Assembly: GCA_002104945.1 (NCBI GenBank)
Contig: MCFH01000051.1
Span: 186,001 to 250,000, forward strand
Direction: 5' to 3'
Length of the DNA: 64,000 nt
Source of the DNA: Piromyces finnis
Taxonomy: Eukaryota; Neocallimastigomycota; Neocallimastigomycetes; Neocallimastigales; Neocallimastigaceae
The notes beneath the pieces were generated by a model. It made no database searches, was not told the DNA's origin, and saw only the letters and a list, made by a program, of their open reading frames with translations. Shown one piece after another: positions 43,336-57,665 of the stretch. How positions within the stretch are numbered: position 1 is the first letter of the stretch; each line of letters starts with the position of its first letter. A program made the translations under genes and the position numbers.

Positions 43336-46300
43336 ATATGAAATTTTATTTTATTTAACAAAATGAAAGAATGAAATGGATTTTAAAACTACTTAAAACA
43401 CAAATATAACATATAAAATATTATATTAATCTTTTACCAGTATATTAAGAAATATCTGGTATATAGTATATATAATTAAATATAGTTTATAATTATGTAA
43501 TTTTATTTATAATATAAATAATGCCAGTTGATCAACTGGAGAATTTATTTATGATATAAAATGTTGTTAAAGAAAGAGTAATTAGTAGTATTAAGGTGAA
43601 TATAATATCCTCGTTTAAAGAAGGTTTTTAATATTAAGTGGAAACTTTATATAAACTTTAAATTTATCTACAATTTAATATATCTAAATAATGGTTAAAA
43701 ATCTTTTGTATCAAAAAGAAAAATTAGTTTCATAAATAAAACTTTATAATTGTTCAATGCTTCAAATTTTATTATAATAAATATTAAAACAATTAGTTAA
43801 ACTTTCTAAATAAAATTATAATGGTTTTTAGGATGAATTAAATATTATATTTAACTATATATTAAAGTTATTATATATATATAATCCTCATTTAAATGAA
43901 TTTAATTAATATTTATCATTGTTATTGTTATGTTGTTATGTTAGAATCTCTACATTTCATTTTCATATGAAAATTGGCAAAAAAAGAAAAAGATTTTACC
44001 ATTGAATTGTTTTTTTTTTCTTTAAGATTACTCAAAAAAAAAAAAAAAGGCACTAATAATTCTTTTTTTTTTTAATATATTTATTAATACCAAATATATA
44101 TGTTTTAAATATAAGTTTACTTTTTAAAGCATGATTAATAATATGATGAATAATGCCATGTTTTTAGTCTTATTTAATAACTATTATATAGTTTTACTTC
44201 ATTTTCTTTAGCATCAAATGAAAAACGTTTCATCGTCTTAATATAGCAATAATTAACACAAATTAAATCTAAATTTATGTCGTACAAATTTTTTTTTTAA
44301 TTAAATTTTACTTGAAGATATCAAATCAAAATTTTTTTGTCATCCTTGATAAAGCTACATCTATCAAAAACAAACCCTTGCATGCGGGCCCTTAATACAT
44401 CAACTTTTATTTCATTTATATAGAATGATATTATAATTTAATGCTATAATAGATCATTTTATTATTAAATGGTTGAATGAATAAAATATTGATTATTCTA
44501 TAATTATAATTAATATTATTTAGATTCTTCATGTATTAAATATATTATTTATATCATATATTCTCTTTCTATATCAATAAGAATGAATAATCATTTATAT
44601 TGTTACAATATAATTTATTTATTTATTATTTATCTATTCATTTATTTAGTTAGTTTTCTTTTTTTAATTCTAGAACAATTTTGACAAAACAATTTATTTT
44701 AAAAGGTAATAATATTAATAAATTGAATTAATTAAAAAATATATTATTTTTAAATTATAATTTTGTTGTACTCTTTTAGCATTATCATTTTAAACTTTCC
44801 ATGTATTGTTAAGCATTTAATTAAAATTAAAAAAAAAAAATAAAGAATAATATTAACTTTTTTTATAATTATTAATTAAATTTATATTTTTTATTAAATG
44901 AAAAGAAATTAAATAATCAATCAGCCATTTCTTTTCTTTTTTTTTTTTTTTACTAAATAATATTTTATAATATTTTCTCTTAAAACTTGTTTAAATTACT
45001 CCTCAGTTTATTATCCTATTTCCCCCTTTATTCTATGAAATCTTCTAGTCCTTTTTATTTATAAAGTCGGATATTTTTTTTCAAAAGTAAAAAAAAAAAA
45101 AAAATTAAATTTTAATAGTCAAAACTTTAATTTATTAAGCAATGATACCTTAAAAATTTTAAAATGATATGAAACAAAAAAAAACGAATGAAATTACTTT
45201 TGTAATTACCACAAAATCAACCCTTTCAAATAAAAAAATTTAAATCAAAACCAGTAAAAAGTAATTTATTTAAAAAGTATTAATTCTTAATTAGCATTAT
45301 AGCAATTTAATATTTATCATATTTTTCCTATAGGAAGATCACTGATATTCTTTTAGTATATTAAACTCTAATATTCTATTTTTTATAACATCATTATTAA
45401 TGGGTAATTCTCATAATTTTATAATTTTTTTTATATATTTACCTGTTTATAAGAATTTTTCCATCCTAAAAAATAATAATATTTTTAACTCATGCTATTT
45501 ATCATGCCATGCATTTTATTCTAATCAAAAGTTAAAACTTTTTAAAATGAAATAAAAAATTAATATAAAAAATAATTAATAAGGTTTATTATCAATACAC
45601 CAATAATATTAATTGATTTTTTTAATTAAATTAACTTTATTCAAATTAAAATCGCATTTGACTATTGGTCAACAATAAAATATTTGTACAACACCATCAA
45701 AAATTTATTCTTTATTTATTATATAATATTATATGTGTGTAGTATTAGATGAAATATATTAACTTTTAAAATTACACACTATTAACTTAATTAAAATATT
45801 TTATTATATGGAAAACCTTATTTATTAAATTATTATTAGTTAATAGAAATGATGATTTTATAATATTCCAATATATCAAAACAGTACATTTCAATATATA
45901 TAAAAAATGAATGGAAAAAAAATAAATTCTTTTTTTAATTATTATTTATTTAATCTAGAAGGATAGTATTATTAATTGCTACACAAGAGAAATAGTCATT
46001 TTTAATAGGAATTAAAGTTTATTAATAAAATAAAAAAAAAAAGTAATTTTCTCAATAATGGAAATGATTAAAAAAGTATATTGAATAGAATTTTTAATTA
46101 TGATAATTATAATAAAAATAATAAAATATTTTATATCATTTTATATCATTTTATATCCATAAATAATAATAAAAAAAAAATATAAAAATAACAATGTTTT
46201 CCTTTATTTATTAAAATTTTCACATACATAAAATAAAAAGAAAAAGAAAAATTATAATTAATTCAATAATAATTATCACGTTAATGCAGAAAATATTAAA

Positions 46301-46770
46301 AACAATGTTTGTTTTTTGCAAAGTTTCATTATTTTAATTAAAGCAATGGAACAAAAGTGATAAATGTATAAAATAATTAGAATAGTAATAACAAGAAAAA
46401 TAAACATAGACATAATAATAAAAAAAAATAAAATAAAATTAAATAATAAAAACAAAATATAAAATAATTAAATAATAAAAGCATATAATAAATTAAAATA
46501 TCCATATATATATATAATATATGAATATTAACTTATAGAATATTATAAAAAATTAAAATAGATATTTGAATAGATATATAACTTTTAGCTTTTTTAAGCT
46601 TTTATACATTATTAATCCTTAATTTATACATAAACTATTTTAGTTATTTTCATCATATCTTAAATAACATAAAGATATTGTATATCTTTTTTAAAAAAAA
46701 ATACTTATTAATTAATATTCATATATATCTATAAACAAAAAATTCCTCATTTACACTTATAATTTATATA
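43015..46770. other. Large intergenic region, no gene seen
   Basis: About 3.7 kb of AT-rich DNA between two plus-strand genes. It holds a (TTA)n array at 43271-43335 and a small GC-rich patch at 44377-44395. No exon, tRNA or repeat family was recognised. Confidence 0.55.
43271..43335. repeat. (ATT)n microsatellite
   Basis: About 21 trinucleotide units, uninterrupted, in non-coding DNA downstream of the beta-helix gene. Confidence 0.95.
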
Positions 46771-47914
46771 ATGAATTCAGGAAATTTTCATCCCGCTATA
46801 GAATTTATATTAAACTTTGCCAATGAATTCTCGGATTCATATTTGTATGCCTATATAATACAAATAATGCTTATTGGGTATATGCATAAATGCGCAGGAA
46901 GTGGAAGATACTGGAAAATAATTTTTACGGGTTCTATTTTTGGTATGTTTGGTGCTACTATTGAACATTTAGGAACTGCTTGGATAAAAACAATTGATAA
47001 AAATCAATCAAAAGCATACTGTTGTTATTTATTGGCAGAAATCGGATGGATCATAACTGAATTCTCTATACCTTATTTAAACTTAATAAAATTAAAAGTT
47101 CTCACTCAATCAAAAATAGTAAAGACTGTTAATTGGGTTATAGGATTTCTTTTCATATTATTTGGATTATGTCGTTTTTACATTGGTTATCTTCGTTTAA
47201 TAAACAAAACATTATATAATATCAAAATATATCATTTACATGGTATAGCTTTTGGAATAATTGCAATTGCTGATGGTTTACTTTCAATTCTTATTTTTAT
47301 TGAATTGAATAAAAGTGCAAAAAGAATTAAGGAAAAGTATGGTGAAACATTCAATTTATTAAACTCCTTCAAGAAATCTTCACTTTTCATTCTTTTTGTG
47401 GTTGATTTAATGAGCGTTATCTTAGCTATTCTTTCAATTATTATTGATGTAACTATTTTTGGTAGATCAGTAAATAAATTAATTAAACCATTTCATGCTC
47501 TTAAATCCAACTTTTTATTAATTCTAGCCGTGGATTCCTTCATTTTTAAGATGAGAGCTTCTATTGATGGTTCAACAGTGGTATCACGTTATCTTCAACA
47601 ATCAAAGCTTTATTCTAATTATGGAGACCATACAGATGAAATTCCTTTATCAAACAAAAAATATAGAAATAAAAAATCATCTCAAGTACGAAGTGTTAAT
47701 AATATAACAAACAATAGTGCTAATTGCAGTTTTAATTATAGTGCTAATTGTAATACTAGTTATAATATGAATATGAGTTCAAACAGTAATTCCCCAAAAC
47801 GTATAAAAGGACATGTTAAAAGTAAAAGTAATTCCTTTGTATCGGATACTAATTATTCTATTAATATGGCTGAATTAAAAAACACTATTTCTACAGATAT
47901 TATCAATTTAAATA

Positions 47915-47945
<31 letters not shown>

Positions 47946-48267
47946 TATGAATAAAACATCTCATAGTTATTCATCAAGTAATACTTTAATTGAACCACCA
48001 ACCAATAGGGCCTATATTAAAGGGAAAAAATTACTCAATTCTAAAAAGGATGGTAATGATCGAAATAACAGTTCTCATTCTTTAAATGCTTTATCCATTA
48101 GTGCTATGACACCTATAAATAGTAATAGTAGCATATTAAAAAATAAAGCTTCATCAATTAATTCATCTTCCCTTAATGCTAACATGAATATTAATAAAAA
48201 TCCAAAAGATTATCACGAAAATAGGGATCATCAGAATAAAATTAAAAATAATAAAAATATTGTGTAA
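46771..48267 (+). CDS. Seven-helix membrane protein of unknown function, 498 aa, intronless
   Basis: One exon. Seven hydrophobic segments can be read: about 22-40 (YLYAYIIQIMLIGYMHKC), 50-70 (KIIFTGSIFGMFGATIEHLG), 82-107 (YCCYLLAEIGWIITEFSIPY), 120-143 (VNWVIGFLFILFGLCRFYIG), 153-178 (HGIAFGIIAIADGLLSILIF), 205-233 (FILFVVDLMSVILAILSIII) and 246-262 (KSNFLLILAVDSFIFKM). The remaining 235 residues are a basic Ser/Asn-rich tail with a short Asn run, probably cytoplasmic. Seven helices with a long C-tail suit a receptor-like protein, but I see no GPCR class signature. It may belong to a lineage-specific family. Confidence 0.82.
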
Positions 48268-49291
48268 ATGATGATAGAAAAAAATAAAAACATGGTAAAT
48301 ATTGAATCAATCAATATATAAATAAACTTTAATATTTTTCATTTTATTAAACAAACTATAATTTAATTATTATAGATTTTGTTTAATATAAAAAATATAT
48401 ATAAAAATAAAAAAAGAAAAAGAAAAAGAAACAATAAAACAAAATATAATTTAATACAAATTAAATTAAAATCAAAGAAAAAAACATAAAAAAAATCAAT
48501 AACAAAATAGCAATTAAAAAAATATATATATATTACAAGATTATACAACATAATTGTTTATATCTTCTAATAACTATTGATTATACCAGCTTATGGAAAG
48601 TTCCATATTTAATATATAATTATTATAAACATTCCCATTTTTAAATATCTTTTAATAAATTAACATTTCATTTAATAATTAATAATTATTCCCTTTGTTA
48701 TATATTAATTAAATAAAATAAACTTTTTTAAAATAAAACTTAATAATATTAAACTATTTTTTAATTGAAAAATAATACTTTTTATTGTTAAAAGTTTATA
48801 ATGAATTTTTGTATTAAGAAACTTTTAATAATTATTATGATGATTATTTAAAGATAAAAATCAGGAACATTACTTTAATTACAACAACAACAATAATAAT
48901 AATAATAATAATAAAAATATAAAAATATATAAATAATAAAATTATATTTAAGTGTAAAGTCTTAAAATTTTAATATTTTTTGAATATTAATGTATGAAAT
49001 GTAATATTAAGATTCTTAAAAAAAAAAAAGATTTAAAATGATCCTTTGTAAGTTTATTACAATTATTTAATTTAGATTTTTATATTTACTATAATAATCT
49101 TATTTTAAAATAATTTTCTTAATTATTATTAAAAATATATATTCTTTGAAAACTTTGTTCCATTTTTTTTTAGAAAAATAATTTAAAAAAATTTTTACAT
49201 TACCAATTTTCAAAAAAAATTTTTACATTACCGATTTTCAAAAAAATTGGATAAAAAGGAAAAATTAAAGTAAATATATTTATAATTCACA
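48268..49291. other. Intergenic region, no gene seen
   Basis: AT-rich spacer between two plus-strand genes; purine-rich A/G stretch near 48400-48490. A short tandem duplication lies just upstream of the next start codon. Confidence 0.6.
49194..49250. repeat. Two-copy ~28-bp direct repeat upstream of a start codon
   Basis: TTTTTACATTACC followed by A or G and ATTTTCAAAAAAA occurs twice in tandem, ending about 40 bp before the ATG at 49292. It could be a promoter element or a slippage product. Confidence 0.75.
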
Positions 49292-50134
49292 ATGAATAAT
49301 AATCTACAATTATTAAATGATGATAATTCACCGACTAAAAAAAAAATAGTATGTATATAATTAATATTATATTATATATAACTATTAAGGAAGAACTTTT
49401 CCTTAATTTTATGAATAATTTGTACTAATACCTTTATTATGAAAAAAAAAAAAAAAGATATCGCTCTATGCATTAATGTTTACTATATCAACAAAAACAA
49501 AAATAAATACATTTACAACTTGCATTCTATTTTTACTCCAAGGTTAATTTTTTATATTAAAGAAAAAACCCTTTATATACTGGTTTTTAAAATTATTATT
49601 TATTAATTTTTTTTAAAATATTCTTTTTTATTTCCTTTATATTATTATAGATATTCAATTAGTGTATTTTCTTACTTTTGATTATTTTGCTATATCAATA
49701 AATGAAACTTTAAGATATTTTATAGGGTTCATAGCACTAGATAACGTGCAATTTTCAATATTTTGTATGATTTAATCATGTTTTTCTTTTTTTTTTTTTT
49801 TTAAAAAAAAAAAAGAAAATTAAAAAAAAAAAACTAATTCACTTTATTAAATAATTTCTAGTTCTTATTATCTTATTGACTTAATAAATTATTTTATACA
49901 AATATAAATAGCATTATTAAATTACATTTTATGTGGAATATATTGCATTGCATCTTTATTATTATGTAATGTCTAATAATATACATATTTAATATTAATA
50001 AAAAAAACTAATTTTTTTTTTTTCATGAAAATATTTATTAAGGTATAAATATTATCTTTAATAATCCTGAAAAGTAAATTGAATTTATATAAAATTTTAT
50101 TAATTTTTATTTTTTATACTAAATCATCAACCTC

Positions 50135-50223
<89 letters not shown>

Positions 50224-53200
50224 TTATATTATATTATATTTAGATTTAAAGAAAATCGTAAAATAAAGGTTTATATTAATATAAATTCTATACTATATTA
50301 AATGATGAAAACTACTACAAAACTTATTACTTTCTGATAAACTTATTAAACCCTTTTTATATATTATTTATATATGAACTTTTCTCTATTACTAAAAAAA
50401 AAGTTTATAAGATGGACATGCATATTATTTAATACGTATGTTACTTTATATATTGCTATAACATTATATAAAAAAACAATATTAAAAAAACTAAAAATTA
50501 ACCTTTTTTTATTATTTATATATATATATATATATTAATTAGTGCTTTATTTCCAATTTGTAAGTAAAATATTATTAATTAATAAATTATGATCAATAGT
50601 TAATTATATAAGCATGAAATAATTTATAGTTACACAGTCATTGCTTAAATCAATATTTTCGAAATTTGGTAATTACAATGCTTTCCCTAATACTGAAAAT
50701 AATTTAAAATCAAATAAGTAATTAATATAAAGAAATTTTAATTTTTATAATTATTATATGTATGCCAAGTAATGATATTCACATTAAATAATTTATTTTT
50801 ATATTTTAAAAATATTTCTTGTAAAGTATTACTTTGTCTATCTTTACTGGAATTTTTTATATACTTTTTCAATTCTTTGTTGTATATATCAATTTTATTT
50901 ATCTATATTTTTTTAAGAAACTATACCCAATAAAATATATTAATTGGTTTCCTTAAATATGATAATAGTTTCCATTTGTGTATGTTAATCCAACACCATT
51001 CAAAAAAACAAATCCATTATGTCAAAAATATTCTTTTTTAGGATTAATTTACCACATACTAATATTTACATTGGTACATGAAATATTATTTTTTCTCACA
51101 TATTATTAATGAAAATAAATGATCTCTTTTCATTATTAATATAAATATAATTTTCACAGAGTACACTTGTTATTGTACTCAAAGTATATTTAGGAAATAT
51201 GACAAAATATATTTGTATTTTATCGGGTATATGTATGATGTTTTTAACAACAAAACTACTAAAAACGCAACCATATTATAATAAATATATTAATTATATC
51301 AGAGCTGGAACATGGACCATGATTTCAGGAATGAGTATAGTAAATTTTATATTTTTAATAGTTGGAAAAAGAAAACCTATTTTTGGAATTTTCTTTTTTA
51401 TTATGGGTGTTTGTTCATTTGTTATTGGTGTGGTTATTTGTCGATTATCATTTAAGCACCATGTTCAAGGAATTTATAAAAGGCTTAAAGAAAAAAAAAT
51501 ATTTGATAAAAAACTATTTAATCTATAAAATGGTATTGAAAGTTCTGTTGATTCTAGAGTTTCAAAAGAAGAAAAATCACAATCATCATCTGAAAATGAA
51601 GAAGAATTAATTTCATTGGATGAAGAAAATGAAGAAGATAAAAAACAAAATAATGATGAAAATAGTGATGAAGGTGATGTAGATGAATATTCCTACAATT
51701 CTGAAGAAAATGATACTGACGAAAATAACTTTGATTTAAGTGATAGAATTTCAGAAAGAATTTCCGCATTTAGCTCAATGCATGAAATATGTAATTACTA
51801 TATTTATTAACTTTTAATTATAATTAAATATTATAGGTATATGTATATAATAATTCAAAATACTAAATTTAAATTATATAATTGCTTTTTCATCAATTCA
51901 TTGATTCTTTTTTCAGTTAACACTAAAATTCTCAATGAACGTATAATAACTTACACAAACCCTGAAGATTTCGAATTAGCTTGTAGATTTATATGGTAAT
52001 TATATTAAATTAAACCTGTATATAAAAAATATAATAATAGTAATTATTAATTAATCTATTGATTTTAAAAATTTATAGGAATAATGAAAGTAGAGAAGCT
52101 TTTCAACTAGTTGATGAACTATTTAATGAATGGTATAATTTCTCAAATAAAAAAAAAAAAAAAAGAGTTTAATATATCAAAAAATTAATATATAATATAT
52201 ATACTTTATATTAATTATGGTAACAAGTATAACTCAGTATACCAAAAATCCATTAGTAATTATTTGTTTTATATAAATTATATATGCAATTCTATAAATA
52301 CTAATAAAAAATAATAAACCTTTTTATTAATTTTCATAGATATTTACATATTATGCATATTACTTACTGTACTTTGAAGAAAAAACATATAACAAATATG
52401 AAAATGAATTAAAAAATATAAAATATTACGAAAAAGAAGAAGCTGAAGGGAAAACAAGTGAAGATGGTTTTACAGATGATAATAATGATGATGAGAATAA
52501 AGAAGAAATCAAAGAAAAATTATCATATGAAGGAAAAATAAATACTGCTGATCCAACAGGTTTATTGTCCCAAGCATTAACTTGCAAATTAAATATTTTT
52601 AAGGACTATTACGTCAGATATTTACTATATGAAATTAGAGAAAAAAAGAAAGAAGATAAGAACTACTATAAAAAGTAATATATATATATATATAATTTCA
52701 TTTTAATATATATAAATTAATAATAAAAAAATTCTTTGGTATCACTATATCAATAAATTAATATAAATTTATTAATATATACCAATTTTATATATGAAAT
52801 AAAAAATACTAAATTAATATTCAAGGGAAGCTATTGAAAAAATGATGAATTTACAACATAATGCTATAGAAAAACATATAACAATTTTAAATTTATTAAA
52901 GAAGTTCTTTAATCATATAAAGCATTCTAATTCTAATAATTTATATACAAGTTTTAATGTTGATAAATTCCTTGAAATATCATATAACTTAAAAAATTAT
53001 ACATCAAATACTTATAAAAATTTAATCGAAAATTATCCAGACGAAAAAGTATACTTATTTTTAATTAGAAAAGAAAAAAAAAAGTTAAAAATATATATAT
53101 ATTTATTATATAATAATTTTATATAGAGTACCTATCAATTGTATTCATTATTTATGAAAGATGTTATGGTAAATTCTTTTTTTTTTAAAAAAATATATAT

Positions 53201-56200
53201 ACATTATTCTAATTAAAAATAATAAACATTTAATTAATATCATTTTTTTCAATTTATTTTATTTCATATAATAATTAACAGAATTCAACAGATAGTGATG
53301 TATATATGAATAATATTTTATTATATACTATATTTTTATATTCCCATTTAATATAAATCCATTACTAATCAAATATATATATATAATTTTTATAGAAATA
53401 TACATTAAATGAAGGAGTAATTTTTTTTTCTTACATGTTATTTTAAAAAATATATAATATCTTTTAAATAATATTTTTTTTAATTATTATTGAATATTTA
53501 TCAATATACATTAGGATTCATTTATTGAATTAATGAAAATAAGCAATGTAAAATCATCAGCAAGCTCTAATGGTGGAGGATCTTCTTTTGGGGACGCTGA
53601 ATCAAAAAAAAAGAAGTTAAAGTAATAATTATATTGAAACTATTTTAATTTTATTTTTAAATGATAAATTATTATTTAAAACTTTTTAATAATAACTAAT
53701 ATAAATTAATTTATTTATTGTTTTTAATATCAAGAAATAATATGTTGGTTTCATTTACTGAAAAAAGTAAAAAATATTCAAAGACTGTATTTTCTTTATA
53801 CATCATGATAGCTATATTATATCTAATATCGTATGAATTCCTATATATATTTTCTAAATTGTATTAAAAAAATAAAGATTAATTTTTCACCATTAATATA
53901 TTTAATAGTGTAATATTTGGTTTTATTCACATTAGCAACTTTGAATCAGCAATTAATGATATTCAAATTTTAGGAGATATGGATTATCATTTAAAAGACA
54001 CTATATTAAACATTAGATTCTATAGTTTTGCAATTGCATCAAAAGATCTTGAATTTATTACACTACAAAGGGATAATTTAAAAAATAAATTAGATTACAT
54101 GATTGAGTATTATTATCCAATTTTAAAACCTTATTCCAATTCAGAAAAATCTACCACACCAGTTATTATGTATACTAATGAAATTAACAATGGTATTTTT
54201 AAGGATACTTCATATGAATATTTCAATGCTTTTGAATTAATGAATTCAATGAATATTTGGATAAAAGATATTATTACTATTACGCCGGAAGAATGGATAA
54301 AAAAGGTTGACGCCGGAATAAATGTATTATTTGATTTTAGATTTAGGTAATATAATAATAAATTTTAGTTTTACGAAATGAAATATTACAATTAGCTTAA
54401 CTAAATAATTTTAACATATATATTAAAATCAAATGTTGAATTTAAAAGAATGTTTTCAGGTATATATGTAAAAGTTAAACAAAAATATTAATAAAAGTAA
54501 GTGTCTAAAAAAAAGTTTAATATATAAAATAGATAATTCTGAAGGACATTTTGATGATGTTATATGTGAATCTATTGATAAATTGTATGATGATAACATT
54601 ACTAGAAAAAACAAGGAAATATATACTTTATATGTTTTAACAATTGGTGTTATAATCTTGTCACTTCTTATTAACTTTTTAGGTAATTTAACTTACTATT
54701 ATAATATTTGTACTTATAAATAATATATATATATATATATTTATTATCATTAACAAAATATTAATAATAAAATAAAATAAAATAAAATAAAATAAAATAA
54801 AATAATAATAATAATAATAATAGGTATAACTCCATTATATATTCACAAAAAAAAAGTACAAGATAAAACCATGAAAATGTTAAAATATATATTAAAAGGT
54901 ATTTACGAATAAGATAAAACCTAATTATTTGAAATAATAATAATAATAATAATAATAAAAGATATTTATATATTCAAATTAACCTGTATATTAAATAATA
55001 GGTTTACTAAACGAATTAATATCAAAATTTGAAATTGGTATTGAATCAATTACAGAAACATATGATATTGGAATTAATACCAAAAAAAATGAAATAGGAA
55101 AAATCGAAAATGAAAATTCAGTTTCTGATAATATAAAAAAAATTAGAGGATTTGTCATTAATATATTATTACTTTCAATGATTTTACTTTGGTCAATTCC
55201 AATTATTGTAAATATTAAATAATTTTTAAATTTCAAATTTTAATTTTTACATATTAATATTTCTAATATGACAATACATTAATACATAGAAACAAGATAA
55301 ATCAATTATAAAAAATTTGGATTATAATCTTGATATGGTATTTTTATAACTAATACAAAAGCTTTTATATGTTATTTCGAACCTAAAATGATTATAAATA
55401 TAACTTTTTAATTTTTTATATAAATAAAAAAAAAAAAAGGGTGAAAGAAAAGACAAAATATTGGATATGACTTCATTTGCATTTGAAACTTTGCTTCAAG
55501 ATCAAAGTAAAAGTGTTCCTGGAACTCAAGAATCACTCTTATATAACAAAGTTAATGATTTACGAGTAAAAATCAAATATTATTATATTATTATTTAAAA
55601 GATAAAATATAAATAAAATATTTTATTTATATTATTTTTATTATTATTAGAAATTGCAAGAAAAATTATATCAAGGAAAATTAGGTTTACCACCAACAAA
55701 TGAAATGAGATATTTGGACGATTTTATTATTAATAAAAAATGTAAATTGGATGAAGATGTATGTGAAGATTTAGAAGAAATTCCTGATATTGGTAATTAT
55801 ACATTATATACTTTATACTTTAATTTTTATTATTTAAATAAAATTTGCAACTCAAAATTATTTTAACTTTTTTAATAAAATATTTATATAAGGTTTTACA
55901 AAAAGTACTGTGAAAGCAGGAATGAATGAAATGTTAGATGAAATGGCAACAGCAGGAATGAGTATTGTTAGATCCTCTATATTAAAGAACTATAAAAATA
56001 TGGATCATTTATATAATAGTTCTGTCACACCTGAAGATGTTCTTAAAAAATGTTTTGGAAATCCAGACTTTTATTTCCTATATAAAATGCTTGATCACAG
56101 TTTAGCTGCCATGATTAAATCTGAATCAATATTATTTGAAAATATTAAAGGTTCCGTTAAAAAAATAATGATGTTATTATTATTAGCTATTTTTGGAGAT

Positions 56201-56368
56201 ATAATATTCTATATCACTTCATTTTTAATTGCTTATAAAGATATTCATACTACAAATAAAATATTAAATGAATTAGTAAATATTATATTTATTATTCCAC
56301 AAAGTACTATTAATATGATTCCTCAGTTTAAGAGATTCATAGAAACTGGAAGTTTTGAAGAAGAATAA
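49292..56368 (+). CDS. TmcB/TmcC-like multi-pass membrane protein with TPR-like core, about 30 exons; contains an in-frame stop
   Basis: The first exon starts at 49292 (MNNNLQLLNDDNSPT). Short exons with membrane helices follow (ALMFTISTKTKINTFTTCIL; DIQLVYFLTFDYFAI; NYILCGIYCIASLLL; ITLSIFTGIFYILFQFF; FVYVNPTPFKKTNPL; the block 51199-51525). The central part is helical and TPR-like: NPEDFELACRFIW, ESREAFQLVDELFNEW, YYAYYLYFEEKTYNKYENEL and a segment ending DPTGLLSQALTCKLNIFKDY. The C-terminal half (from 53742) has more membrane helices and two extracellular-type loops, and ends at 56368 with FKRFIETGSFEEE. I recognise the order as the TmcB/TmcC-TPR family expanded in ciliates and anaerobic fungi; function is unknown. 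Most junctions fit GT-AG and phase. Exceptions: a TAA at 51526-51528 continuous with coding on both sides, and an unclear junction at about 52138-52341. N-terminal exon edges (50.2-50.5 kb) are also uncertain. Confidence 0.65.
50137..50224. repeat. (ATT)n microsatellite in an intron
   Basis: About 28 trinucleotide units within a probable intron of the TmcB/TmcC-like gene. Confidence 0.93.
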
Positions 56369-56401
56369 AATTGTACCACATATCTATTTGCTTCAACTTA
56401 A

Positions 56402-56590
56402 TATTATTATTTTGTAAATAACATTTTAGCTATAATAATAATAATCAATTATTATTATTTTGTAAATAACATTTTAGCTATAATAATAATAATCAATTAT
56501 TATTATTTTGTAAATAACATTTTAGCCATTATAATAAAAATCAAATATTATTATTTTGTAAATAACATTTTAGCCATTATAATCTTATGT
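56402..56590 (+). repeat. 48-bp tandem repeat, 4 copies, each with TGTAAATA
   Basis: The unit reads TTATTATTTTGTAAATAACA then TTTTAGC plus an (AAT)-rich end. TGTAAATA occurs at 56413, 56461, 56509 and 56557, exactly 48 bp apart. The first copy starts 34 bp after the stop codon of the TmcB/TmcC-like gene, so the array probably lies in its 3' UTR. Confidence 0.92.
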
Positions 56591-57665
56591 ATTAAAAAAT
56601 ATCTTTTTTTTTTTTATTTTTTATATAACAAAGAATAATTTTTTAATATAAAAAAAAAACATATTATAATTACATATTTTTAAGCTACAAATAATTATAA
56701 TTACATTAATACAAAAAAACATTAGCCATAATAAATTTTATATCAAAATAAATAAAATTATAATTACCTTAAAATAATAGTAATAAAATTTGATAAATTA
56801 TATTTATTATTTCTTTTATTAATAAAATACAATTAATTTTAAAATTTTATTAATGACTAAAGTTTTAATAATGTAATAAATTAACTTTATTATATGAAAA
56901 AATAAATGTAGATCTTACATGGTCAAATATTATAATACGTCACACAAAATAATTAAGTTAGATAGTTAGAAAATCAAAGGTTTTAATATTTAAAGATTTT
57001 TTTACAATAAATTTCTCTACACTTTATTTTATTTAAATATAATAGGTTTTTATTGAAGTTGAATAAAAGTTTCTTCATTTGTATTTACATAGAATCAATT
57101 ATAATAAAAAAATCATTAATAATTGAATTAATTCCTTATAAATTTATTTATTTAAATGTTTTTAATTATTACTTGAATTTCTAATATTTATAAAATATAA
57201 ATTTAATTAAATAGAAATTAATTTGTGGCTTATGTTAAATTTCATTATTTAATGGGATATGTTACACAAATCATAATAATGTTTACAATATAAATAAATA
57301 ATATTTAATATAGAATTTAAAAAAAAAAACTAATATTTATATAATATGATATATGTGATTTGACCTTAAAAATCTTTCTACAAATGGTTAAAACGGTTAA
57401 AACAATAATGATATTATATTAATAATATAAAATCTAATTTTAATATTAATTAAATTATAATTAAACATTATTTCCCTTATTTTATTCGAAATGAAATAAG
57501 AAAGTAAAAAAAGAAACTTTATTAATTAATAAATTATAATTATTATTTTTTTATTTTTTTTTTTATATTTATTTACTTTTTTTTTTTTATTTATTTATTC
57601 ATAGTTTCAAATTTAAAATTCATTTATTTCAATTTTATAATATTGAAATTAATATATTTGAAAAA
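56591..57665. other. Intergenic region upstream of the pectate lyase array
   Basis: AT-rich DNA that includes the promoter of the first lyase gene. I recognise no defined regulatory motif and no further gene. Confidence 0.6.

Noticed and set aside
54991-55236. Minus-strand 81-codon frame
   Set aside because: Antisense of a plus-strand exon of the TmcB/TmcC-like gene that fits splice phase on both sides.
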